Below the pieces are notes generated by a model. The model saw only the letters and a program-made list of their open reading frames with translations. It had not been told where the DNA came from and searched no databases. From positions 62,001-126,000 of the forward strand of contig CALSSW010000005.1 in the NCBI GenBank assembly GCA_943789105.1: a stretch of DNA of 64,000 nucleotides, in the 5' to 3' direction. Positions 26,519 through 34,166 of the stretch are shown piece by piece. Position 1 is the stretch's first letter; each line of letters begins with the position of its first letter. The translations under genes and the position numbers were made by a program. This DNA is from an uncultured Ulvibacter sp. (GTDB lineage: Bacteria; Bacteroidota; Bacteroidia; Flavobacteriales; Flavobacteriaceae).

Positions 26519-26686
26519 TTATTGTGTGTTTGTTTTTTTGTTAAAACCATAGGGGCAATGTCGGCAGCCACTCTCACAGCAATATGTCCTTTTAAGGTGG
26601 TATTGTTCTGTAAAGCATTTATAGCCATCTGGCGTGAGGTAGAAGTCTCCTTCTTCTAGTTCTATTTTTTTCTTCGGAAATAACAC
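26519..26686 (-). CDS. Small Cys-rich DUF5522 protein
   Basis: A 55-residue protein read from GTG 26686 to TAA 26519, too short for ordinary gene finders. The sequence contains GDFYLTPDGYKCFTEQYHLK and CCESGCRHCPYGF, with the CCxxGCxHCPYGF signature of DUF5522. Four clustered cysteines with a His suggest metal or iron-sulfur binding. An in-frame stop immediately precedes the GTG, so this is the only plausible start. It lies 50 bp upstream of hutU on the same strand and is probably co-transcribed. Function unknown. Confidence 0.78.
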   Translation of the reverse strand: MLFPKKKIELEEGDFYLTPDGYKCFTEQYHLKRTYCCESGCRHCPYGFNKKTNTQ

Positions 26687-26791
26687 CTAACAAAAATACG
26701 CAAAGTTGGTAGTATAAGTAGCTAGATTTTCTTTTGCAATAAAATTTGTTGCTTTGGATGTTAAAAATAAAATAGATACTCCCATGTTTTG

Positions 26792-26799
26792 TAAATTTG
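26792..26799 (+). promoter_or_regulatory. Candidate -7 box for the ACC deaminase-like gene
   Basis: TAAATTTG matches TAnnTTTG, 41 bp before the ATG at 26841. No clear TTG at -33. Confidence 0.35.
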
Positions 26800-26840
26800 C
26801 ATTGTATTTTTTCTTTAAAAAGGGTTAACACATTTTAAAA

Positions 26841-27734
26841 ATGAATCAAAATATAGATGTTTCTTCTCTTGGGCGTGATGTTAGCTTAGCTATAAAAAGA
26901 GAAGATCTTTTACATCCTATTATATCAGGTAATAAGTTTAGAAAATTAAAGTATACCATTGCCCATGTGTTGGAGAGGTCTCAAAAATGCATGCTAACCT
27001 TTGGAGGTGCCTACTCAAATCATATCGCTGGGGTGGCGGCTGCAGGAAAATTAAACAATCTTAAAACCATTGGTATCATAAGAGGAGAAGAGCTGGCAGA
27101 TGTCTACAAGCAAAATCCAACATTACACTTTGCACAGCAGCAAGGAATGCAACTTGTATTTGTCTCTAGAGCGCAATATGCTTTGAAAGAGACTCCGTCC
27201 TTTTTAAAAACCCTACACGATAGCTATGGTGATTTTTATACGGTACCAGAGGGTGGTACCAATGACTTGGCTATAAAAGGATGTGCAGAAATTCTAACAC
27301 CCCAGGACGCTCAGTATGACTATATCTGTCTTTGTACGGGTACGGGGGGCACATTGGCGGGCGTTGTGTCTTCATTAAAAGAGCATCAAAAGGCCATTGG
27401 GTTTTCTGCGCTCAAAGGAACATTTCAAGACCAGGTAGTTTCAAAATACACTTCCAATACAAACTATAGCATTACAGACGCGTATTGTTTTGGAGGGTAC
27501 GCCAAGGTGGATACAACATTAATTGAGTTTATAAACACCTTTAAACAAACCCATGGTATTGGTCTAGATCCAGTATATACGGGCAAATTATTGTACGGTG
27601 TTTTTGATCTTATTAAAAAAGATTATTTCAAAAAAAATAGCCGTATTTTAGCACTCCATACCGGCGGAATGCAAGGTGTAGCTGGCATGAACCTAAAACT
27701 AGAAAAAAAGAATTTACCTCAAATTAATGTATAA
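26841..27734 (+). CDS. 1-aminocyclopropane-1-carboxylate deaminase / D-cysteine desulfhydrase family
   Basis: A 297-residue fold-type II PLP enzyme. IISGNKFRKLKYTI contains the Schiff-base lysine (K32), LTFGGAYSNHIAGVAAAG is the phosphate/carboxylate loop, VPEGGTNDLAIKGCAEI is the family signature, and CLCTGTGGTLAGVVSSL is the PLP phosphate cup. Members either open the ACC ring or release H2S from D-cysteine; the bacterial non-plant-associated ones are usually D-cysteine desulfhydrase-like. Substrate cannot be decided here. It is slightly shorter at the N-terminus than the family norm. It overlaps the next gene by 8 bp and probably forms an operon with it and hemL. Confidence 0.85.
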   Translation: MNQNIDVSSLGRDVSLAIKREDLLHPIISGNKFRKLKYTIAHVLERSQKCMLTFGGAYSNHIAGVAAAGKLNNLKTIGIIRGEELADVYKQNPTLHFAQQQGMQLVFVSRAQYALKETPSFLKTLHDSYGDFYTVPEGGTNDLAIKGCAEILTPQDAQYDYICLCTGTGGTLAGVVSSLKEHQKAIGFSALKGTFQDQVVSKYTSNTNYSITDAYCFGGYAKVDTTLIEFINTFKQTHGIGLDPVYTGKLLYGVFDLIKKDYFKKNSRILALHTGGMQGVAGMNLKLEKKNLPQINV

Positions 27735-28572
27735 TATGTACCATAAAATTACAACAGTATGTGTTATTTGTATTGTTTTGCTATCTGGCTGTAGGGCAAA
27801 AAAAAATATAGTTTCTACAACTCCCGCTAAAACTACTACTACTACTCAAAGTAGCACAACTGGAGCACAACAAGAAACTGAAAAAAAACTGCCAACTGCC
27901 ACAGTCGCCAAAAAAAGTCACACCAATATTGTTAAAGAGTATATTGCCCAATTTAGTGAAATAGCAATGCAGGAGATGAAACAATATGGTATTCCTGCCA
28001 GTATTACCTTAGCGCAAGGTATTTTGGAGAGTGGCGCGGGGCAAGGTACTTTAAGTGTGAGGGCAAACAATCATTTTGGTATCAAGTGCCACAAAGGTTG
28101 GCAGGGTGATTTTGTACATCACGATGATGATAAGGATCAAGAATGTTTCAGAAAATATGTAGATGCAAAATACTCTTACAGAGATCACTCTTTGTTTTTA
28201 ACAACAAGAGGCAGGTACAGCTCTTTGTTTGACTTGTCCAAAAAAGATTATAAAGGATGGGCCAAGGGTTTAAAAAAGGCGGGATATGCCACAGACCCAA
28301 AGTATCCAGATAAGTTAATTAGTATTATAGAAAGGTACCAGCTTGAAGATTTTGATACGCAAGTCTTAGATTCAAAAAAGAGTAGGAGAAAATCAAAAAA
28401 TAAACCAGACAATGTATCTGTAAAAACCTACACTGTTGCAAAAGGAGATACACTATATAGTATTTCAAGGAGGTTTAACATTTCAGTAGAAGACTTAAAA
28501 AGTTTTAATAAATTAAAAGATACTACCTTGTCTATAGGGCAAGAGTTGTATGTAAAAGACTCAAAAAAATAG
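27727..28572 (+). CDS. Glucosaminidase-LysM lipoprotein (peptidoglycan hydrolase)
   Basis: A 281-residue lipoprotein. The signal ends in the lipobox LLSGC (about residue 22); a second in-frame ATG at 27736 is equally possible as the start. After a Thr-rich linker (about 30-60) comes an endo-beta-N-acetylglucosaminidase domain (EMKQYGIPASITLAQGILESG with the catalytic Glu, ANNHFGIKCHKGW, SLFLTTRGRYSSLF, about 78-215). The C-terminal LysM domain is TYTVAKGDTLYSISRRFN ... LSIGQELYVK. It should cut or remodel peptidoglycan from the periplasmic face of a membrane. It overlaps the upstream gene by 8 bp and is 3 bp before hemL. Confidence 0.92.
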   Translation: MYNMYHKITTVCVICIVLLSGCRAKKNIVSTTPAKTTTTTQSSTTGAQQETEKKLPTATVAKKSHTNIVKEYIAQFSEIAMQEMKQYGIPASITLAQGILESGAGQGTLSVRANNHFGIKCHKGWQGDFVHHDDDKDQECFRKYVDAKYSYRDHSLFLTTRGRYSSLFDLSKKDYKGWAKGLKKAGYATDPKYPDKLISIIERYQLEDFDTQVLDSKKSRRKSKNKPDNVSVKTYTVAKGDTLYSISRRFNISVEDLKSFNKLKDTTLSIGQELYVKDSKK

Positions 28573-28575
28573 GAG

Positions 28576-29868
28576 ATGATATACAAAAGAAGTAGTGCGC
28601 TTTTTGCAGCAGCGCAAAAGGTAATTCCAGGAGGTGTTAACTCTCCAGTGCGTGCCTTTAAAGCCGTGGGTGGTGAACCTATTTTTGTTGAAAAGGCCAA
28701 GGGTGCTTATTTATATGATGCAGATGGCAATGCTCTTATAGATTATATTAACTCGTGGGGCCCTATGATTTTGGGACATGCTTATGAGCCAGTTGTAGAT
28801 GCTATTGTAGAAAAAGCGATGCTTGGAACTAGCTTTGGAATGCCAACACAAATAGAGACAAAAATTGCTGAGCTGGCAATATCTATGGTGCCAAATATAG
28901 AAATGATTCGGTTTGTTAATAGCGGTACAGAGGCTTGTATGAGCGCTGTGCGTTTGGCAAGAGGGTATACCAATAAAGATAAAATAATAAAGTTTGCGGG
29001 GTGTTATCATGGCCACAGTGATTCTTTTTTAATACAAGCAGGAAGTGGCGCTGTTACTTTTGGAAGTCCTAACAGTCCTGGGGTTACCCAGGGAACCGCA
29101 AAAGACACCTTACTTGCCAGATACAATGACTTGTCTCATGTAGAACAAATTATAGCACAAAACCCTCAACAAATTGCCTGTATTATTTTAGAGCCTGTGG
29201 CAGGTAATATGGGGTGTATCTCACCAGCTCCAGGGTTTTTGGAAGGCTTAAGAGCACTTTGTGATACCCATCAAATATTATTAATCTTTGATGAGGTCAT
29301 GACAGGCTTTAGACTGGCTCCTGGCGGTGTGCAAGAACTTAAAAATGTACGCGCAGATATTGTCACCTTCGGAAAAGTTATTGGAGGAGGTTTGCCTGTG
29401 GGTGCCTTTGCCGCCAACACAGCTATTATGAGCTATCTAGCTCCTTTGGGCCCCGTCTATCAAGCAGGGACCCTGAGCGGAAACCCTTTGGCAATGGCAG
29501 CTGGTTTTGCTATGCTCAGTGAGCTTAACCAGCGAAGAGAAATCTTCACTTCTTTAGACCAGAAAACAAAGTATTTACACAAGGGGCTCTCACAGGTACT
29601 TACCTCAAGGGGTGTTGCTCATACCATCAACAGGGAGCAGTCTATGATCTCGATACATTTTAGCCAGACTCCTGTTATAGATTTTGAGACAGCAGCAGGG
29701 GCCGCATCAAACGGGATGTTTAACAAATTTTTTCACGGCATGTTAGATCAAGGTATTTATATTGCGCCAAGTGCCTATGAAACTTGGTTTTTAACAGATG
29801 CACTTACCTATAAAGATCTAGATCAAACAATAAATGCTGCAGATCATGCAGCAAAATTATTGGTATAA
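28576..29868 (+). CDS. hemL: Glutamate-1-semialdehyde 2,1-aminomutase
   Basis: A 430-residue PLP enzyme that makes 5-aminolevulinate for heme by the C5 pathway. Signatures: [22 protein letters not shown] at the N-terminus, [37 protein letters not shown], and [15 protein letters not shown] with the Schiff-base Lys. Length is normal. It starts 3 bp after the glucosaminidase gene and ends in a strong terminator. Confidence 0.97.
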   Translation: MIYKRSSALFAAAQKVIPGGVNSPVRAFKAVGGEPIFVEKAKGAYLYDADGNALIDYINSWGPMILGHAYEPVVDAIVEKAMLGTSFGMPTQIETKIAELAISMVPNIEMIRFVNSGTEACMSAVRLARGYTNKDKIIKFAGCYHGHSDSFLIQAGSGAVTFGSPNSPGVTQGTAKDTLLARYNDLSHVEQIIAQNPQQIACIILEPVAGNMGCISPAPGFLEGLRALCDTHQILLIFDEVMTGFRLAPGGVQELKNVRADIVTFGKVIGGGLPVGAFAANTAIMSYLAPLGPVYQAGTLSGNPLAMAAGFAMLSELNQRREIFTSLDQKTKYLHKGLSQVLTSRGVAHTINREQSMISIHFSQTPVIDFETAAGAASNGMFNKFFHGMLDQGIYIAPSAYETWFLTDALTYKDLDQTINAADHAAKLLV

Positions 29869-29901
29869 AAAAAGTCCTACTTGTTGCTAGTAGGACTTTT
29901 T
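29869..29901 (+). terminator. Bidirectional intrinsic terminator after hemL
   Basis: AAAAAGTCCTAC (29869-29880) pairs perfectly with GTAGGACTTTTT around a 9-base loop. A and T runs on both sides let it serve the converging minus-strand gene as well. Confidence 0.9.
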
Positions 29902-29923
29902 GATTGTATAGGAATAATACCTA

Positions 29924-30277
29924 TTATTTTTGCATTGCTTTCCAGGCAGTAAACTGCTCTGGGGTAAGGGTTTTTTTCATGGCTCTTTCTAGTGATGCCG
30001 CAAATTTTGTTTTGTATGCAATTACCTCTGGGCTATTTGGATCTTGGCCATCAACATTCTTTCTTGTATCTACTTCATTTGCAGTAAGGGCTCTAAAGAT
30101 ATAACGTTGTTGCGTACCGTCAAGACCTAATGCCTGGCTTAATTCAGCAGTTTTTTGTTTTGCAATAGTCTCTGGTCTGTCTTGGTTAACCGTTAATGAC
30201 TGTGCTGTTGTATTTTGTATACCCAAAACAAACACTGTGGCAATTGCTATAGTTTTTAATAAGTTTTTCATTTTCAT
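29924..30277 (-). CDS. Small secreted protein, Spy/LTxxQ-like
   Basis: A 117-residue exported protein. MKMKNLLKTIAIATVFVLGIQNTTAQ is a signal peptide; ATG 30271 two codons later is an equally good start. The mature part is helical and charged, with LSQALGLDGTQQRYIFRAL and the closing LTPEQFTAWKAMQK, which resembles the LTxxQ repeats of Spy/CpxP-type periplasmic proteins. No catalytic motif. It converges with hemL across a shared terminator. Function unknown; an envelope chaperone-like role is a guess from the LTxxQ pattern only. Confidence 0.72.
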   Translation of the reverse strand: MKMKNLLKTIAIATVFVLGIQNTTAQSLTVNQDRPETIAKQKTAELSQALGLDGTQQRYIFRALTANEVDTRKNVDGQDPNSPEVIAYKTKFAASLERAMKKTLTPEQFTAWKAMQK

Positions 30278-30424
30278 TTATTTAAAATGTGGACCACTAA
30301 AGTATATAATTTCAATACAATAAACCAATAATTAAGCCAAAAAACATTTATATCCTATTAAGGGGCTGTTTTTTGGGATACCTGCTAATTTGTGTATGAA
30401 TTGAGTGTTGTTTTTCGGGCCTTA

Positions 30425-31297
30425 TTACTGGCCTTTTTTAAACCCATAGGTGTTTTGGCCAATAAAATCTTTAGGGAAGGTAGCATCACCCTTAAAGCCA
30501 AGTGAAACATCGCCACTGTCTTCTGGGATGTAATTGGTTTTAAAAAGGTAATCCCAGAGACTTAGACTAATGGCATAATTTACACCATGCTTGCCTTTAG
30601 GAACCTCGCTTGCATGATGGTATAAGTGCATCACAGGGTTGTTAAAAATATACTTTAAAGGTCCCCAAGTAATTTTAATATTTGCATGGTTAAAATGCCC
30701 AATTGCAATGGTCATAAAATGAACAATAAAGGCCTGTTGGGGTTCAAAACCTCCCAGAATCATTACACCAAAAGTTTTAAGAGGCTTGTAGAGTATGTTC
30801 TCCATCCAATGGTATCTCAAATGAGAAGCAAAGCCCATTTGCTTTACACTATGGTGGACTTTATGAAATCTCCACAAAAAGGAATACTTGTGCAGAGAAA
30901 GATGAGTAAGCCATTGTACAAAATCTAGCACAACAAAAAACACCAACAATTGTATAACAGGTGCCCACCCTGAGGTGTCAACAAGTGCAAGGCTTTTTTC
31001 GCTAATATTAATTTGAGTGAATGACAGTTTTAAAACTTGATACACCCCCTCTATTACTATAGAAAAAATAAAGAAATTAAAAAACATGTAAAATCCATCT
31101 AACCAAAAATCTTGCCTAAACACGGCTTGGTTTTTACGCCAAGGAAAAGCAATTTCTAGCCCCCATACCACCAAAGAAATAAAAATAAGACCCCAAAAAT
31201 AATTGGTATAAAAAGGTACTTCAAAGATCATAGAGTTCCAGGTCCAATCTAAGGTCCCCAAAAAAGCATCGATAAAAGCGTCTATATATTTTTTCAT
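30425..31297 (-). CDS. Sterol desaturase / fatty acid hydroxylase superfamily membrane protein
   Basis: A 290-residue membrane protein with four or so helices. The di-iron histidine motifs of the superfamily are visible: HLSLH, WRFHKVHHS, and YHHASEVPKGKHGVNYAISLSLWDYLF with HLYHH before it. Members hydroxylate or desaturate lipid substrates such as sterols, carotenoids or fatty acids. The specific substrate is unknown, and flavobacterial homologues have no assigned role that I know. It is 24 bp downstream of lysS on the same strand and may be co-transcribed with it. Confidence 0.87.
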   Translation of the reverse strand: MKKYIDAFIDAFLGTLDWTWNSMIFEVPFYTNYFWGLIFISLVVWGLEIAFPWRKNQAVFRQDFWLDGFYMFFNFFIFSIVIEGVYQVLKLSFTQINISEKSLALVDTSGWAPVIQLLVFFVVLDFVQWLTHLSLHKYSFLWRFHKVHHSVKQMGFASHLRYHWMENILYKPLKTFGVMILGGFEPQQAFIVHFMTIAIGHFNHANIKITWGPLKYIFNNPVMHLYHHASEVPKGKHGVNYAISLSLWDYLFKTNYIPEDSGDVSLGFKGDATFPKDFIGQNTYGFKKGQ

Positions 31298-31321
31298 TTC
31301 AGTACTACTGTGTAAAATAGT

Positions 31322-33013
31322 TTAGGCCATGGTAACCAGCATACCCTCAGGAGTTTTCTCAACCTTTACCAAGTTATGTTTTGTGAGGCCTTTTATGGTT
31401 TTGTCCCACTTTTTGTTACTTAGCCCAGATTGTTCTTTTAACGAATTTAAATCTATGGGAGAAGTCTCTTTTAGTATATTAAAAACAGCTTTTTCATCCT
31501 CAGACATGGCAACTTGTTTTTTCTCTGGCTTCATTTGTGGGAAAAACAACACTTCTTGTATAGAGGCATTATTGGTTAAAAACATAATTAACCTGTCCAT
31601 ACCAATTCCCATACCAGAGGTTGGCGGCATTCCGTATTCTAGGGCTCTTAAAAAATCTTGGTCTATAAATTCTGTAGCCTCATCATCACCTCGTCCAGCT
31701 AGTTTTACTTGATCCTCAAAACGTTCTCTTTGATCTATAGGGTCGTTAAGCTCAGAATAGGCATTGGCCAATTCTTTACCACATATAATTAACTCAAAGC
31801 GTTCTGTAAGCTCTGGGTTAGAACGGTGCTCTTTGGTTAAAGGGCTCATCTCTTTTGGATAGTCTGTAATAAAGGTAGGTTGTATGTAATTAGCCTCACA
31901 TTTCTGCCCAAAAATTTCATCAATTAATTTTCCTTTACCCATGGCATTGTCTACCTCAATACCCATAGCCTTGGCAGCTTCTCTAATTTCATTTTCTGTT
32001 TTATCAGAAATATCAAAGCCAGTAAAGTTTTTAATAGCATCTGTCATGGTTACTCTTGCGTAGGGAGCCTTGAAATTAATTTCATGATCTCCAAACACCG
32101 TTTTTGAATTTCCGTTTACCTGAGTGGCACAATACTCTAGTAGCTCCTCTGTGAAATCCATCATCCAATTGTAATCTTTATAGGCCACATAAATCTCCAT
32201 CATTGTAAACTCTGGATTGTGGGTCCTGTCCATACCTTCGTTTCTGAAGGTTTTTGCAAACTCATACACCCCGTCAAAACCACCTACAATTAATTTTTTT
32301 AGATACAGCTCACAGGCAATTCTCATGTACATAGGGATGTCTAAAGAGTTATGATGTGTTTGAAATGGTCTTGCTGCAGCACCTCCCGGTATAGATTGCA
32401 AAATGGGTGTTTCTACCTCAAAATAACCACTGTTGTTAAAAAAGTCACGCATGGCTGTAAAGAGCTTTGTTCTTTTTACAAAAACCTCTTTTACCTTTGG
32501 GTTTACAACCAAATCTGCATAGCGCTGTCTGTAGCGCATTTCTGGATCTATAAACTCATCATAGGTATTTCCTTGGCTGTCTGTTTTTGGCAAGGGTAAG
32601 GGTTTTAATGCTTTACTTAACAACTTAAAATCTTTAACCAAAATAGTAATCTCTCCTACCTGTGTGGTAAACAACTCTCCTTCAATTCCAATAAAATCTC
32701 CAAGGTCTAGTAATTTTTTAAACAGTTCGTTGTATTTCATTTTATCTTCACCAGAGCAAATTTCGTCCCTGTTAAAGTACACTTGTATTCTTCCTTGGCT
32801 GTCTTGAATTTCAGCAAAAGAGGCTTTTCCTTGTATTTTTTTTCGCATCAATCTTCCTGCAATAATCACTTTTTTACCTTCTGTGTATTGCTCTTTAATA
32901 GCTTTACTTGTATGATTTACAGGATATAAATCTGCTGGATAGGGGTTGATACCCAGGGCTCTTAGTTGGCCTAGTTTTTCTCTACGAATGATTTCTAGTT
33001 CAGAAAGTTGCAT
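31322..33013 (-). CDS. lysS: Lysine--tRNA ligase, class II
   Basis: A 563-residue class II lysyl-tRNA synthetase that charges tRNA-Lys. The N-terminal OB-fold anticodon domain (VIIAGRLMRKKIQGKASFAEIQDSQGRIQVYF) is followed by the catalytic domain with motif 1 (FFNNSGYFEVETPILQ), motif 2 (FRNEGMDRTHNPEFTMMEIYVAY) and motif 3 (GMPPTSGMGIGMDRLIM). The C-terminal 60 residues or so after motif 3 (ETSPIDLNSLKEQSGLSNKKWDKTIKGL) form an extra helical, winged-helix-like tail not present in E. coli LysS; similar extensions occur in Bacteroidota. A TAATTTTG box occurs about 20 bp upstream of the start. Confidence 0.97.
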   Translation of the reverse strand: MQLSELEIIRREKLGQLRALGINPYPADLYPVNHTSKAIKEQYTEGKKVIIAGRLMRKKIQGKASFAEIQDSQGRIQVYFNRDEICSGEDKMKYNELFKKLLDLGDFIGIEGELFTTQVGEITILVKDFKLLSKALKPLPLPKTDSQGNTYDEFIDPEMRYRQRYADLVVNPKVKEVFVKRTKLFTAMRDFFNNSGYFEVETPILQSIPGGAAARPFQTHHNSLDIPMYMRIACELYLKKLIVGGFDGVYEFAKTFRNEGMDRTHNPEFTMMEIYVAYKDYNWMMDFTEELLEYCATQVNGNSKTVFGDHEINFKAPYARVTMTDAIKNFTGFDISDKTENEIREAAKAMGIEVDNAMGKGKLIDEIFGQKCEANYIQPTFITDYPKEMSPLTKEHRSNPELTERFELIICGKELANAYSELNDPIDQRERFEDQVKLAGRGDDEATEFIDQDFLRALEYGMPPTSGMGIGMDRLIMFLTNNASIQEVLFFPQMKPEKKQVAMSEDEKAVFNILKETSPIDLNSLKEQSGLSNKKWDKTIKGLTKHNLVKVEKTPEGMLVTMA

Positions 33014-33250
33014 GTGCTTTATTTATGCTACAAAATTAGCCTATTTCCCTATTTTAATCTTAAAATTTTTACAAAATTTTGTTTCCTTACCCAACAGGCA
33101 ACAAAAGGGGATACATACTGGTTTTAATTTTGCCTATTATATCTGTTATTTGGCTCATTTATTCAAAGAGATCACTAACTCTTGTAACAAAACAAAAAGG
33201 GGGCAGACCTATATTATAAATAGTTGTAATTTTGTAAGATAATACTACCT
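33014..33250. other. Divergent intergenic region lysS / pmp3-like gene
   Basis: I find no tRNA, repeat or convincing small gene in these 237 bases. The region must hold promoters for both genes: TAATTTTG-type -7 boxes are present in each direction (33227-33234 on the plus strand), but neither has a clear TTG partner. Confidence 0.5.
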
Positions 33251-33409
33251 ATGAGTTTTTGGAGAGTTGTACTTTCGATTTTGTTTCCACCCCTTGCCGT
33301 AATAGATAAAGGATGTGGTTCTGTATTAATTGTTTTAATCTTAACCTGTTTGGGTTGGATTCCAGGGGTAATTGCAGCCCTTATTATTTTAAATAACCCA
33401 GATAATTAA
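33251..33409 (+). CDS. YqaE/Pmp3 family small membrane protein
   Basis: A 52-residue hydrophobic protein, MSFWRVVLSILFPPLAVIDK, then GCGSVLIVLILTCLGWIPGV and AALIILNNPDN. Two predicted membrane helices and the FPPLAV...G-C motif identify the Pmp3/YqaE family, known in yeast and plants as stress-induced plasma membrane proteins affecting cation balance and in bacteria as membrane-stress proteins. It is too short to be caught by a 60-codon cut-off. It lies ahead of lipB (61 bp) on the same strand. Confidence 0.9.
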   Translation: MSFWRVVLSILFPPLAVIDKGCGSVLIVLILTCLGWIPGVIAALIILNNPDN

Positions 33410-33469
33410 CACACTTTTAAATGCAGCAATATAGCTGTCACCAAAGGTGTCTTATAAGCATACTATATC

Positions 33470-34165
33470 TTGAACAAACAACTTCAATTACAAGACCTTG
33501 GTCTTAAAGACTATAAAGAAACTTGGGAGTACCAAGAAAGTCTCTTTGCTGCTATAATTGATATAAAAATTAAAAATAGAAGAGAAGCTGCTGGACTGCA
33601 AACCCCAAACCATTTTTTGTTTGTAGAACACCCACATGTATACACCCTTGGTAAAAGCGGTAATTTGGATAATCTTTTAATACCCAAGGATACTTTGTCG
33701 GCTATTGGTGCTACCTTTTATAAAATAAATAGAGGTGGAGATATTACCTATCATGGTCCAGGACAAGTTGTAGGGTACCCCATCATGGATTTAGAAAATT
33801 TCTTTACAGACATTCATAAGTATTTACGCCTTTTGGAAGAGATGGTGATATTAACCCTCGCACAATATGGTGTTAAGGCAAAGCGCTCTGAGGGAGAAAC
33901 TGGTGTTTGGCTTGATCCAGGCACTCCTTTTGCTAGAAAAATTTGTGCCATGGGTGTACGTGCAAGCCGCTGGGTTACCATGCACGGTTTTGCATTAAAT
34001 GTAAATGCAGATCTAGGATATTTTGACCACATGATACCTTGCGGAATTAAAGATAAAGCCGTAACGTCTCTAAACTTAGAGCTAGGGGTGCAGCACGTGT
34101 CTATGGAAGATGTAAAGGCGTCACTACTAAAACATTTTTTAGTATTATTTAATGCCCACTTGTAG
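33470..34165 (+). CDS. lipB: Lipoyl(octanoyl) transferase
   Basis: A 231-residue enzyme that moves octanoate from acyl carrier protein onto the lipoyl domains of 2-oxoacid dehydrogenases, such as the complex whose E1 beta is at 2599-3579. Signatures: HPHVYTLGKSGN, GGDITYHGPGQVVGYPIMDL with the conserved His, VWLDPGTPFARKICAMGVR with the active-site Lys/Cys region, and TMHGFALNVNADLGYFDHMIPCGI containing the catalytic Cys. The start is TTG 33470, since there is no in-frame ATG nearby at a sensible position. Length is normal. Confidence 0.94.
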   Translation: MNKQLQLQDLGLKDYKETWEYQESLFAAIIDIKIKNRREAAGLQTPNHFLFVEHPHVYTLGKSGNLDNLLIPKDTLSAIGATFYKINRGGDITYHGPGQVVGYPIMDLENFFTDIHKYLRLLEEMVILTLAQYGVKAKRSEGETGVWLDPGTPFARKICAMGVRASRWVTMHGFALNVNADLGYFDHMIPCGIKDKAVTSLNLELGVQHVSMEDVKASLLKHFLVLFNAHL

Positions 34166-34166
34166 T

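Noticed and set aside
26619-26831. 70-codon minus-strand ORF upstream of hutU
   Set aside because: It reads the DUF5522 gene in the wrong frame; the GTG-started frame has the conserved Cys motif.
32946-33242. 98-codon plus-strand ORF overlapping the lysS start
   Set aside because: Half of it is antisense to lysS and the rest is intergenic promoter DNA; no homology.
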